Positions 21,712-29,189 of a stretch of 32,486 nt of DNA are shown here, one piece after another (the first letter of the stretch is position 1; each line of letters starts with the position of its first letter). Position numbers and translations under genes: made by a program. This DNA comes from Aneurinibacillus terranovensis DSM 18919. Its GTDB lineage: Bacteria > Bacillota > Bacilli > Aneurinibacillales > Aneurinibacillaceae. The notes beneath the pieces were generated by a model. It did no database searches and was not told where the DNA came from. It saw only the letters and a list, made by a program, of their open reading frames with translations. Location: NCBI RefSeq assembly GCF_000430625.1, contig NZ_AUMJ01000065.1, positions 1-32,486 on the forward strand. The letters run 5' to 3'.

Positions 21712-22494
21712 TTAGGCTGAATCACGATCCATATTTGCGATGATGCCGCGTTTTGTAAGGATCTCATGAATGAACAGCCTTCCTTTTTGCGTCCATCGCG
21801 TGTTCATTTTGACTGAACGATTTCCGTCATTGTGTATGACATCGATGGTCTGGGACTTGGTGTAGCCGCAGTCTTGATGCTTCTTATAAAGAAGCCATTG
21901 TCCATTTTGTTTAAACTGAACTTTTTCTTCATGCAGAATCTTGTTTAGCTGCCGACCGCTTAATCCGTAATCCTTAGCAATTTGTGTGATGGTTATCGTG
22001 TCTTTGGATTTGAGTATCTGGTCAAGATAAGTGGCCTTCGGTTCGTATTCTGCTACACGCTGTTCAAGCATTAGTTTTTGAGTTTCAAGTTCGCGTCGTT
22101 GCTTTTCTTCTTCGATCCAGCGTTCCGCGCGAGCGATTTTGTCTTCAATCATGTAGGAAGGCATCGGTGTTGCCAGTTGTTGCTTCATACGATTGAATTC
22201 GTTAATAAACTTAACTTTGAATTTCATTGCTTCGACTGTAGTGTAAGCCATGGTCACGAGTGCGAATCCTTCTTCGGTGAGAAGGTATCGTTTGAGCTTC
22301 CGACCTGTTGAATCCTTATAATCACTCAGCGCAAAGTTGCGTTCAGTAAATTCATTCTCATTAGCCTCTTGAAGTTTCTTGATTTGATTTTCAATATCAC
22401 GAAGTACATCAGCGTGACGTTTTCCAAAAGCTTGAGCAACAGTGATACTATCAGTGACAATGCAATTGTTTTGAATGAATACTAATTGGGTCAT
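21712..22494 (-). CDS. Rha-type phage antirepressor
   Basis: The 260-aa protein has an N-terminal Rha domain (MTQLVFIQNNCIVTDSITVA; FGKRHADVLRDIENQI; RKLKRYLLTEEGFALVTMAY). A helical linker follows. The C-terminal KilA-C/ANT-type DNA-binding domain is ITITQIAKDYGLSGRQLNKI and WTQKGRLFIHEIL. Such proteins counteract repressors or regulate lytic genes. The start has AAAGGAGG upstream. It lies on the minus strand between two repressor regions. Length and domain order are normal. Confidence 0.88.
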   Translation of the reverse strand: MTQLVFIQNNCIVTDSITVAQAFGKRHADVLRDIENQIKKLQEANENEFTERNFALSDYKDSTGRKLKRYLLTEEGFALVTMAYTTVEAMKFKVKFINEFNRMKQQLATPMPSYMIEDKIARAERWIEEEKQRRELETQKLMLEQRVAEYEPKATYLDQILKSKDTITITQIAKDYGLSGRQLNKILHEEKVQFKQNGQWLLYKKHQDCGYTKSQTIDVIHNDGNRSVKMNTRWTQKGRLFIHEILTKRGIIANMDRDSA

Positions 22495-22572
22495 ACAAAC
22501 CTCCTTTTAGGCTGAGTTATAGGATTTCTAACCCTCCATGTCGAAAAATGACGTGAAGGGAGATGTATTAAA

Positions 22573-23379
22573 ATGGTCAAATCACAAAAGTTCTCAAAAA
22601 ATGAAATTGAAGCTATTTCAAAAATCATAGGCGATACCAGTAAAGGAGCTACCGGTTCAGAAATTATTGGGCTACTGGCCCAACTAAATGTTCGTGTACA
22701 AAACTCCAATCTTACAAAATGGAGGATGTTAAACCTATCTTTAAATCACATCCAAGATACTCAAAACAGTCCTGCTAATGTAATTAAATTTATCGAACTG
22801 TTTATAGACCCAACCAGATTTGTTGATGATCCTGACTCTTTCAAAGAACACAAAACAAATTTGAATAAGGTACTACTTCTTTCAGGACGAGAAATCAACA
22901 ATCAAGGAAAGATAATGCCAGCTCGCAAGGCAGAAACATTGGATGAAGCGAGCGTTCGAGCCAATGAGTTAAAACATAAATTGATTCACAGATCGATTCA
23001 CTCTCATGTTTTAAAATTCTGCGAACCTGAATATCTGCAACAAAACTACTTTCACGCAGTATTTGAAGCTGTAAAAAGCATCCTTGAACGACTTAGAGAT
23101 ATAACTAGCATCCAAGAAGATGGTGTCAAACTTGTAACAACAGTTTTTGATGAAAAGCGACCCAAGTTATCTTTCAACAAATTCCAAACGCCCAGTGAAC
23201 AAAACGAGTTAATGGGATTCAGGTCACTCATCGTTGGGTTAGTAAAAATGATTAGAAACACCCATGCCCACGAAGCAAAGTTGAATTGGGCGATTGAAGA
23301 AAAGGACGCTTTAGATGTGCTAACGATGGTTTCCTACGTCCACCGCAAACTAGACGAATCATTTCGTACATATTATTGA
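22573..23379 (+). CDS. Ymh/TIGR02391-family protein with HEPN-like RNTHAH motif
   Basis: The 268-aa protein has a C-terminal half typical of the Ymh family: NYFHAVFEAVKSILERLRDI, then FRSLIVGLVKMIRNTHAHEA and ALDVLTMVSYVHRKLDE. RNTHAH fits the R-x4-H active-site pattern of HEPN RNases, and relatives are annotated as abortive-infection-like. The N-terminal half (ISKIIGDTSKGATGSEIIGL) is helical and resembles a separate partner or effector-control domain. It is a plus-strand cargo gene inside the immunity region, expected to be expressed in the lysogen. Phage exclusion is a likely role; it is an inference. Confidence 0.75.
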   Translation: MVKSQKFSKNEIEAISKIIGDTSKGATGSEIIGLLAQLNVRVQNSNLTKWRMLNLSLNHIQDTQNSPANVIKFIELFIDPTRFVDDPDSFKEHKTNLNKVLLLSGREINNQGKIMPARKAETLDEASVRANELKHKLIHRSIHSHVLKFCEPEYLQQNYFHAVFEAVKSILERLRDITSIQEDGVKLVTTVFDEKRPKLSFNKFQTPSEQNELMGFRSLIVGLVKMIRNTHAHEAKLNWAIEEKDALDVLTMVSYVHRKLDESFRTYY

Positions 23380-23594
23380 AGCTCGTAAAAATGTTTTAGA
23401 GATTTGGTGTAGCCTAATGCACTATTCCAACCCTCTATGCCGGCGTACCTGTACTCGACTTTAGATGCATAATCGGTAGCCAACTCTTTATCAACAAAAA
23501 CCATGGCGCTACTTCGATCCAATGAAATAGTCATCTTTGAATCAACAAGGTAGTATTCGAGATCTCCATTTTTTAGACACACGATGTGAAACAC
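23373..23594 (-). CDS. Small phage protein convergent with the Ymh-family gene
   Basis: The product is 73 aa from a GTG at 23,594, with AAAGGTGG eight bases upstream. It reads MFHIVCLKNGDLEYYLVDSK, later AMVFVDKELATDYASKVEYR and YAGIEGWNSALGYTKSL. The 3' end overlaps the Ymh-family gene by 7 bp in convergent orientation. It follows the small XRE gene at 23,611, so the two form one unit. Not recognised. Confidence 0.6.
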   Translation of the reverse strand: MFHIVCLKNGDLEYYLVDSKMTISLDRSSAMVFVDKELATDYASKVEYRYAGIEGWNSALGYTKSLKHFYELQ

Positions 23595-23610
23595 TTTAGT
23601 TACCACCTTT

Positions 23611-23835
23611 CTAAGCAGAGTTTGTATAAGAATCTTGTACTTTAATATCTGAAAAAATAACATTAATATCACTTCCTAGAATTTCAGCCACCTTAAAGGC
23701 ATCTGCTAGAGAAGGATTTGAGTGTCCATTTTCCCAGTTGCTTACTGTTCCTTTCTGGCATCCAAGCATTTTAGCCAATTCTTCTTGAGTTAAATTTTTT
23801 GCTTTTCGGGCAGAAGTTAAATTTTCATTCTTCAT
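23611..23835 (-). CDS. Cro-like XRE regulator
   Basis: A 74-aa HTH protein starts MKNENLTSARKAKNLTQEEL and continues AKMLGCQKGTVSNWENGHSN. AAGGCGG lies before the ATG at 23,835. It is divergent from the repressor at 24,003 across four operator repeats, so these form the main lysis/lysogeny switch. The recognition helix CQKGTVSNWENG is close to the TTKGTISNYENG of the opposing repressor, as expected for proteins that share operators. Confidence 0.85.
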   Translation of the reverse strand: MKNENLTSARKAKNLTQEELAKMLGCQKGTVSNWENGHSNPSLADAFKVAEILGSDINVIFSDIKVQDSYTNSA

Positions 23836-23851
23836 TTTTTCACCGCCTTTG

Positions 23852-23978
23852 TATAACTTTCTTGTACTTTTATTGTAAGTATAAGAAAGTTGTATGTCAA
23901 TACAAAAATACAATTTTCTTATACTTTTTTATTTCACCAATACCGATATCGCGGAAAGTAATGTACAATATATTTGTA
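23852..23978. promoter_or_regulatory. Four 15-bp operators between divergent repressor genes
   Basis: Palindromic sites fit TAYAAN-N3-NTTRTA: O1 TATAACTTTCTTGTA (23,852-23,866), O2 TATAAGAAAGTTGTA (23,880-23,894), O3 TACAATTTTCTTATA (23,909-23,923) and O4 TACAATATATTTGTA (23,964-23,978). O1 to O3 are spaced 28-29 bp apart, close to an integral number of helical turns; O4 is 55 bp further. O1 lies just before the Cro-like gene and O4 about 25 bp before the repressor start, so both promoters can be controlled. Confidence 0.75.
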
Positions 23979-24002
23979 CTTTGTTGTAAAGGAGGGTTTT
24001 GT

Positions 24003-24446
24003 TTGCTTGCTCAAAGGATTAGACAATTAAGAAAGAGTAAGAAAATGACCCAAGAAGATTTGGCAAAGCGAGCAAACACTACTAAGGGAACCATTAGCAA
24101 TTACGAAAATGGCCACAGTTCGCCTCCAAATGAAATGTTAGTATTACTTGCTGAAATTTTAGGCACTACTACGGACTATCTCCTTGGTCGTACTGATAAT
24201 CCGCACAACACTTCAACAACCAATCCAAACACACTCCCGACACTCACACCCAAAGATGAACGCGACATTGCCCGGGATTTAGAGAAAATGCTAAGTGATT
24301 TAGAAAGCGATGAAGCTCTGGCTTTTCATGGCGAACCGATGGACGAGCAAAGCAAAGAACTTCTCCGAATATCACTAGAAAACTCCATGCGTCTTGCTAA
24401 ACAGCTCGCCAAACAAAAATTTACCCCTAAGAAATACAAAAAGTAG
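24003..24446 (+). CDS. CI-like XRE repressor
   Basis: The product is 147 aa from a TTG at 24,003 (AAAGGAGG seven bases upstream). It starts MLAQRIRQLRKSKKMTQEDL, an XRE HTH through LLGRTDNP. A Thr/Asn-rich linker (TSTTNPNTLPTLTPKD) and a helical C-terminus for oligomerisation follow. It is followed by an ImmA-type metallopeptidase, the arrangement of ICEBs1 ImmR-ImmA, in which the peptidase cleaves the repressor on induction. Confidence 0.88.
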   Translation: MLAQRIRQLRKSKKMTQEDLAKRANTTKGTISNYENGHSSPPNEMLVLLAEILGTTTDYLLGRTDNPHNTSTTNPNTLPTLTPKDERDIARDLEKMLSDLESDEALAFHGEPMDEQSKELLRISLENSMRLAKQLAKQKFTPKKYKK

Positions 24447-24462
24447 TTACGGGGGTGTGAGC

Positions 24463-24897
24463 GTGTCAACGGATATTAAGGACGATGTATCCAGTCTTAT
24501 TAAAGTGTGCGGAACCAACAATCCGTTTGAAATCGCACATCAGAAAAACATATTCATTCTTTATGAGCGCCTTGGAGACATTCTCGGCTATTTCAATACG
24601 TACAAACGAATCTCCATGATACATATCAATTGTGACCTGGAAGATGCAGAACGAAGATTTGTATGCGCGCATGAACTCGGTCACTCCGTTTTACATAAGG
24701 ATGTAAACACACCCTTTTTGAAGAGGAACACTCTTGTATCGATTGATCGCATTGAGCGGGAGGCTAATGAGTTTGCCGTCGAGCTACTTTTGCCGGACGA
24801 GCTAATGTACGAATATTGCGATACGGCGATGACCATTTACGAAATAGCGGCGACATATGGTGTGCCTCGTGAGCTGACACATTTGAAAAGGATATAG
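24463..24897 (+). CDS. immA: ImmA/IrrE-family metallopeptidase
   Basis: The product is 144 aa from a GTG at 24,463 (GGGGGTG upstream). FVCAHELGHSVLH holds the HExxH zinc site and IEREANEFAVELLLP the third ligand, both diagnostic of ImmA/IrrE peptidases. The known role is site-specific cleavage of the cognate repressor after DNA damage or quorum signals. It lies 16 bp after the repressor gene. It ends soon after YGVPRELTHLKRI, slightly shorter than usual, but catalytic parts are complete. Confidence 0.92.
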   Translation: MSTDIKDDVSSLIKVCGTNNPFEIAHQKNIFILYERLGDILGYFNTYKRISMIHINCDLEDAERRFVCAHELGHSVLHKDVNTPFLKRNTLVSIDRIEREANEFAVELLLPDELMYEYCDTAMTIYEIAATYGVPRELTHLKRI

Positions 24898-25026
24898 AGC
24901 CGCTTATCAAGACAGAAAAAACAAAAAATAATAGCCTGCTTGTATTTGAGGGAGTGGCAATTTGAACCGCCCTCTATTTTAGCGGGGAATCCATTAATCA
25001 TTTTCATAGAAAAGGCGGGAAAACAT

Positions 25027-25443
25027 ATGAGTGAGAGAAAACCAAAACTTAGATATTTACTACCGTTTGAGAGCGCAAGTGTCATGCCTCAACCAAATGG
25101 TGAAACAAAGGCTGTCTTGGTACAACCTTTAATGAATTTCGTGGCTCCGTTTATCCCCACGCAGATTAGTTACCAGTTAAGCATTGGGATTTCAAACTTG
25201 GACGAAAATACACAATACAAATTGAGGTTAGAAACTCATGATCCAGAAGGAAATCTGATCGATACACAAGAAGGTCCATTCCAAGTTGCCAAGGTACAGG
25301 ATAACGTTATTCCTTCGATAGGAATTATGATGGACTTTAGAAATATAATCATAAATCAAACGGGGGAATATAAATTTATTTTATATGTGAATGGAGAGTA
25401 TCTAGGCGAACAAACTCTTGAAATATATGAAAAAGGAAAGTAG
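25027..25443 (+). CDS. Beta-sandwich protein, first gene of an edge cassette
   Basis: The product is 138 aa from the ATG at 25,027 (AAAGGCGGG upstream). The sequence alternates strands (ISYQLSIGISNLDENTQYKL; YKFILYVNGEYLGEQTLEIY), typical of an Ig-like or DUF6941-type sandwich; there is no signal peptide. It is 4 bp before the next gene, so they are coupled. Placement between immunity genes and the attachment site suggests a lysogenic cargo gene. Function unknown. Confidence 0.65.
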   Translation: MSERKPKLRYLLPFESASVMPQPNGETKAVLVQPLMNFVAPFIPTQISYQLSIGISNLDENTQYKLRLETHDPEGNLIDTQEGPFQVAKVQDNVIPSIGIMMDFRNIIINQTGEYKFILYVNGEYLGEQTLEIYEKGK

Positions 25444-25447
25444 CACC

Positions 25448-26137
25448 ATGGAAACAAATAACATAGTTCAATTTCCAGTGAACGGTCAAAGTGGAAAAAC
25501 GCAAGAAGAAGATAAAGCTGTTTTGCAAAGCACTCTTGTTACCTATCCAGGGACCAATGTTTCGAGAGAAACAATACGGCCTATATTGCTTCTTCCTCCT
25601 AATAGTAATCCTCAAGAGTATATATTATACCGTTTAAATAATGCGAAGTCAGACTACAATGACGACCAAAACGGTATTTCACGAACAGACACCGAACATG
25701 ATAAAATAGTATCAGATGAAATAACGGCAATCAAATCAGCGATAAATGAGCTGCAAAATACCATGTATCAGATGGCATCCGGGGGAGGTGGTGGCGGAAT
25801 GGATGATTTAAAAGAACGTGTTCAAAATTTAGAAAGATCTGTTGACGATATTAAAAATCAGCTAAAAGATAAGCCGTCTACAGGTGATTTAAACAATGCA
25901 AAAAATGAACTTAAAATAGAAATGTTAACTATGAAATCCGATATAAAAAGCGAACTTTCAGCTTTTAAATCAGATGTCCTCCAAGCCTTTCACCAAATAG
26001 AACAAAAAATACCCTTGAAAATTGCAGATGAAAATTTTGTTGAAAAGAAAATATCCGATGCTAAATTGCAACAAATTTTTTGGATTGTTGGAACCGGGAT
26101 AGCTATTGCGGGTGTAATCATAAGATTTTTAAAGTAG
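25448..26137 (+). CDS. Coiled-coil protein with C-terminal membrane anchor
   Basis: The product is 229 aa from the ATG at 25,448 (AAGGAAAG seven bases upstream). A disordered N-terminus and a GGGGGGMDD turn precede a long coiled coil (DLKERVQNLERSVDDIKNQL onward). A final hydrophobic segment, IFWIVGTGIAIAGVIIRFL, gives a tail-anchored shape. XhlA-type hemolysin-related proteins share this plan, but no holin or lysin is adjacent. With the sandwich gene it makes a two-gene unit ending in a terminator, consistent with a membrane-associated exclusion system. Confidence 0.65.
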   Translation: METNNIVQFPVNGQSGKTQEEDKAVLQSTLVTYPGTNVSRETIRPILLLPPNSNPQEYILYRLNNAKSDYNDDQNGISRTDTEHDKIVSDEITAIKSAINELQNTMYQMASGGGGGGMDDLKERVQNLERSVDDIKNQLKDKPSTGDLNNAKNELKIEMLTMKSDIKSELSAFKSDVLQAFHQIEQKIPLKIADENFVEKKISDAKLQQIFWIVGTGIAIAGVIIRFLK

Positions 26138-26160
26138 CCCTTTAATCGGGCTTTTCTTTT
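26136..26160 (+). terminator. Intrinsic terminator of the edge cassette
   Basis: AGCCC/GGGCT stem (26,136-26,140 with 26,148-26,152) begins at the stop codon and is followed by TTTCTTTT. Confidence 0.8.
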
Positions 26161-26199
26161 TACCACTAATCAGAACATATATTCCTATTACTCACAAAC

Positions 26200-26226
26200 T
26201 TATCCACAATATCAACAATATTCACA
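26200..26226 (+). other. Two DnaA-box-like sequences near the prophage edge
   Basis: TTATCCACA (26,200-26,208) matches the DnaA-box consensus exactly. ATATTCACA (26,218-26,226) has one mismatch and the same orientation, 18 bp on. They lie in a gene-free AT-rich strip of about 140 bp between the terminator and sigK. Confidence 0.45.
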
Positions 26227-26235
26227 GTATACATA

Positions 26236-26274
26236 AAAACTAAAGAGAGGAGGAACAATAATAATCCCCCTCTC
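26236..26274 (-). terminator. Terminator after the sigK middle fragment
   Basis: A nine-position stem (26,245-26,253 with 26,266-26,274, one mismatch) is followed on the minus strand by TTTAGTTTTT. It would end transcription of the interrupted sigK just inside the prophage. Confidence 0.6.
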
Positions 26275-26280
26275 ATCAAA

Positions 26281-26442
26281 CTACACTATAGACATTAGAA
26301 TCTCATTCTCAATGCATCTTGCTGCGTATGTAGCCAGTTTAGTTCCTTTATCTTTCTGGTAACTTTCAATCGCTTTGATTAATCCGATTGTGCCAATAGA
26401 GATCAGGTCTTCGCTATCTTCACCGGTGTTTTCAAATTTCTT
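26281..26442 (-). CDS. sigK: sigK middle segment (codons 68-116), interrupted on both sides
   Basis: Read on the minus strand from 26,442, this encodes [20 protein letters not shown], then [20 protein letters not shown] and RCIENEILM, followed by three foreign codons and TAG. It covers sigma-70 region 2 (core binding and -10 recognition) of the late mother-cell sigma factor. The segment has no start codon of its own and continues the N-terminal part at 31,269-31,478 exactly, after removal of the 4.8-kb element. The C-terminal half (regions 3-4) is not in the window. The protein is needed for late spore coat and cortex gene expression. Confidence 0.92.
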   Translation of the reverse strand, partial: KKFENTGEDSEDLISIGTIGLIKAIESYQKDKGTKLATYAARCIENEILMSIV

Positions 26443-26460
26443 GAGGTTGTGAACAAAATC
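26431..26460. other. Attachment junction 1 (recombinase-proximal)
   Basis: The core TCTT (26,439-26,442; AAGA on minus) is shared with the other junction. The element side carries the arm TGTGAACAAA (26,448-26,457). The sigK side continues into codons for KFENTG. The recombinase stop codon (26,432-26,434) lies across the core, within sigK sequence. Confidence 0.88.
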
Positions 26461-28069
26461 CAATGTTTTTATCTTGCCTTAATTGATCATACAATCCGAT
26501 GGAGGTGACAACCATTTCTTCATCATTCTCAAATTTTATAATGATTTCGTCAAACATCATTTCGATAATGTTACGTTTGATTTCAAACGGCACTTCCTCA
26601 TTGGATTTAAGCTTTTCCCTAATTTTTTCGATCATACTATAAATTTGTTCTACAGTCAGTTCTTCCATACGATGAGCCTGTATTTGCCGTTCATTTTTAT
26701 TGATTTCTGCTTTCAACTCTTTTATTTCAGCCTTATATTTGTCTACGTACCACTCGAATCTTTCCTTATCCTCATTATCATCTACTTCGAAAAGAGCTAA
26801 TTCGGCTTTTTCCCTTGCCGATTCCTTTTTCTTTAATTCTTTCTCCAAAAGTTCAATTTTTTCCCGCACCCCATCTATAGACTCTTCACCCTGACCTTTG
26901 ATTCGCTTTACAAAATCCTCTGGATTAGTTATAATTTCCAACATTTGATTCCAGATGTATTCTTCCAATATAGCCGCACGTATGGATGGGACTTCACACT
27001 TTTTGACTTCGGGTCCATATTTCTTTGGAAACTTATTAGGACAGCGATAGCAACGATAGCGTTCCTTTTCACCAGTACTTTTATCTTCTCTTCCACTGTA
27101 TGTTGTCGCTTGGTAATTCCTTCCACAATGACCGCATTTGACAATTGATTTTAATAAATATTCAAATTTTTTATTGCCTACATGTTTATTTTTATCATTG
27201 ATTTCCCTTTGTTGCTGGGCTAACTCCCAGATCTCAAGATCCACAATCGGCGTAACTTCCACGACTAACCATTCTTCTTCTGGGCGTATAGTGTAGGTCT
27301 TTTTAGGATTTCCGTTTTCGGTCAATTGTCCGCGAACTTTTTGGGTTTCACGCCTATTGTAGTAGTAATTGCCAATATATATTTCTGATGTTAATACCCT
27401 ACGAATACTGGAAGCACTCCAATTATTACTTTCACCACGCTTGGGTTTTACCCCGAGTTTATAAAGGCGTTCTCCGATTTCTCTCATCGTCAGCTTTTCG
27501 AAAACATACCATTCATACATCATTTGGACATACTCTTTCTCTTTCGGATCCGGAATTAATTGACCTTCTTGGTCCTTGTCGTAACCGAATGGCGCAACTC
27601 GCATTGGCATAATTTTTTTATCTTTTTTTACCTTCTCTAAACGTCCCCTCACCGTCCGCTTTCGAATCAATGCCAATTCATAAGAAGCAATAGCTGACAT
27701 AATGTTAAAGAACAGCTTTCCTTCAGGAGAATCGTTAAAATCTGTGTCGGTGAAATGAAGTTCCGCACCATTCTTTTCAAATTCACGACAAACAATTAAT
27801 TTATCAGTTAAATCACGGCTCAAACGGTCAGGATGGACACATATCACCCATGAAATCAGTCCTCTTCCTACATCTTCCCTAAGTTTCATTAAAACAGGGC
27901 GGGTATCAATATCTTCTCCACTCCGTCCTTCTTCGCGATATACTCTTATATTTGATTCATAGTAGCCCATCTCAAAGGCTTTTTGCTTGCATAACTGAAT
28001 TTGTTTTTCGATACTGGTATTGTCTACCTGACCCATTGTACTTACACGAACATATATTCCAACAGCCAC
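26432..28069 (-). CDS. Large serine recombinase (SpoIVCA-like), C-terminus truncated by integration
   Basis: This is a 545-aa protein as integrated. Catalytic Ser10 is in [19 protein letters not shown] carries the conserved active-site arginines, and a recombinase domain begins near [15 protein letters not shown] zinc ribbon ([17 protein letters not shown]) and a coiled coil ([20 protein letters not shown]) complete the large-serine-integrase plan. The GTG start at 28,069 has AAGGTGA six bases upstream. It is the best candidate for excising the 4.8-kb element from sigK during sporulation. Its last residues (Q-E-I) and stop come from host sigK; in the excised circle the frame continues for 31 further codons (31,180-31,280). 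Confidence 0.93.
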   Translation of the reverse strand: MAVGIYVRVSTMGQVDNTSIEKQIQLCKQKAFEMGYYESNIRVYREEGRSGEDIDTRPVLMKLREDVGRGLISWVICVHPDRLSRDLTDKLIVCREFEKNGAELHFTDTDFNDSPEGKLFFNIMSAIASYELALIRKRTVRGRLEKVKKDKKIMPMRVAPFGYDKDQEGQLIPDPKEKEYVQMMYEWYVFEKLTMREIGERLYKLGVKPKRGESNNWSASSIRRVLTSEIYIGNYYYNRRETQKVRGQLTENGNPKKTYTIRPEEEWLVVEVTPIVDLEIWELAQQQREINDKNKHVGNKKFEYLLKSIVKCGHCGRNYQATTYSGREDKSTGEKERYRCYRCPNKFPKKYGPEVKKCEVPSIRAAILEEYIWNQMLEIITNPEDFVKRIKGQGEESIDGVREKIELLEKELKKKESAREKAELALFEVDDNEDKERFEWYVDKYKAEIKELKAEINKNERQIQAHRMEELTVEQIYSMIEKIREKLKSNEEVPFEIKRNIIEMMFDEIIIKFENDEEMVVTSIGLYDQLRQDKNIGFCSQPQEI

Positions 28070-28138
28070 TATAAATCACCTTGTTCATAATTATTTACCT
28101 TCATTGTAAACATACTCTCAAGTCACGTAAAGAAAAGA

Positions 28139-28161
28139 AGCCACCTTATTTGCTGGCGGCT
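28139..28161 (-). terminator. Weak terminator-like hairpin after the companion gene
   Basis: AGCCACC (28,139-28,145) pairs with GGCGGCT (28,155-28,161) with one mismatch; on the minus strand TCTTTTCTTT follows. It overlaps the end of the 48-aa gene and may reduce read-through into the recombinase. Confidence 0.5.
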
Positions 28162-28292
28162 CCTTGGTACAATACATTTTTTAATATATAGTCAATTATC
28201 ATTTCCTTTTTGGACTGAGCTTCAAGCATTTCTTTATCGCTATAGTCAACTCTGTTCGGTACGTAACGAATGATTAGATCTTTCTTTTTCAC
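28146..28292 (-). CDS. Small protein upstream of the recombinase; candidate directionality factor
   Basis: A 48-codon frame from GTG (28,292) encodes MKKKDLIIRYVPNRVDYSDK, then EMLEAQSKKEMIIDYILKNV and a short tail. AGGAG lies about ten bases upstream; a further GTG at 28,301 is too close to it. It is on the recombinase strand, 76 bp ahead. Serine integrases often have an unrelated small recombination-directionality factor encoded nearby. Size, charge and place fit, but no homology is recognised. Confidence 0.6.
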   Translation of the reverse strand: MKKKDLIIRYVPNRVDYSDKEMLEAQSKKEMIIDYILKNVLYQGAASK

Positions 28293-28301
28293 GGTGACCA
28301 C

Positions 28302-28615
28302 ACTCCTGTCACCACATTCTTATGAGGCGAACAGAATGTCCTATTCACACCAATTCATAAGTCACATCCATGTAGGTGGCGCATTTCTCAATGGCTCCTT
28401 TTGTCTTAATGAGCATAATGAATTTTGTGTTAAATTATTATTTTCTGAAAATATTATGTAATCTGATTTAATGAAATTTAGAAATTTCCCTTTGTAGAAA
28501 GATTTAACAATCTTCTATACTGCTTCGTTGTCGTTTCATACACTTCATCCCTATAACCCAAATACATCTAACAACAAATTACAGAAGTAATCGAGACATT
28601 ATCGATGCATCTGAA
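28302..28615. other. Gene-free stretch
   Basis: AT-rich sequence between the companion gene and the intron remnant. Short frames exist on both strands but lack ribosome sites and recognisable content. No clear promoter or repeat was found. Confidence 0.5.
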
Positions 28616-28840
28616 TTAGTACTTGAAGATAAACGAGGATATAAGGCTATCAAACAGGACATAAGAAGCCCATGCTCCCGCGTGTAGCGCTTGTTTGAGA
28701 AGATCGTAGGGTCGCTCTGCATCGCCCTTGTACTGAAAGTAGCACACGTAATCGTCGGCGTATCTAATCATACTCGCATCGCCTCGGCACGCTTTCTTTA
28801 CTGTAACCTCAAACCATAAGTCCAAGGCGTAATTTTACTC
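28616..28840 (-). pseudogene. Group II intron reverse transcriptase/maturase fragment
   Basis: The frame contains YALDLWFEVTVKKACRGDAS and MIRYADDYVCYFQYKGDAER, the YADD active-site block of LtrA-type reverse transcriptases. It is bounded upstream by an in-frame stop and loses similarity after RPYDLLKQA, about 50 residues of a normally 400- to 600-residue protein. It is a decayed remnant, evidence that this element has been hit by an intron in the past. Confidence 0.85.
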
Positions 28841-29160
28841 TTTTCGAGGCTCAATCACTTTCAGGCCTACTATCTGGCTGTCTACGCTTAACGTCTGAAA
28901 TTACTTCCAACGCGTCCAAGACTCGCTATTGGTGGCTTGGCTTTAGCCTTTTCAAGCAGGATTTCCACCTGCTAAAAACTTCACAACCTAGGCTTGGTCG
29001 CACCGAAAGTTGAGTTAATAACTATTACCAATGCTAAAGATACCAAAATAAATATATACATTAACTTTCGGCATAACATATTGTGTTCATCCTTTAGTCT
29101 AGTTATTTTAGCTTAATTGCAGTATTTTCACATACTCTAAGCCTCTTTTATGAGCAATAA
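28841..29160. other. Mobile-element debris flanking the intron remnant
   Basis: No gene is visible. A stem AGCAGG/CCTGCT (28,955-28,960 with 28,968-28,973) and nearby sequence resemble the non-coding flank of a mobile element, possibly part of the decayed group II intron. The right part is plain AT-rich spacer. Exact identity cannot be told from the sequence alone. Confidence 0.4.
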
Positions 29161-29189
29161 TATTTTGCGTGAAACAGGTGCGCAATTTA

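Larger units (their letters stand above)
1..26292. mobile_element. Prophage (skin-site sigK-intervening element), early/lysogeny half, left end outside window
   Basis: Genes for phage replication (DnaD- and DnaC-like), recombination (YqaJ, RecT, RusA), nucleotide and DNA modification, repressors, an antirepressor and an ImmA-type peptidase form one continuous block, almost all on the minus strand. The right boundary lies in about 26,280-26,307, where sigK coding sequence (ending ENEILM) changes to three foreign codons and a stop. B. subtilis skin is known to interrupt sigK in this same ENEILM region, at an AATGA core; AATGA occurs here at 26,303-26,307 on the minus strand. No integrase lies between the immunity region and this boundary, so it is presumably near the other, unseen end. 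No virion genes are in the window. That the prophage extends left to position 1 is inferred from gene content. Confidence 0.8.

Noticed and set aside
28270-28461. 63-codon plus-strand frame in the gene-free stretch
   Set aside because: No ribosome site and no recognisable content; partly antisense to the companion gene.
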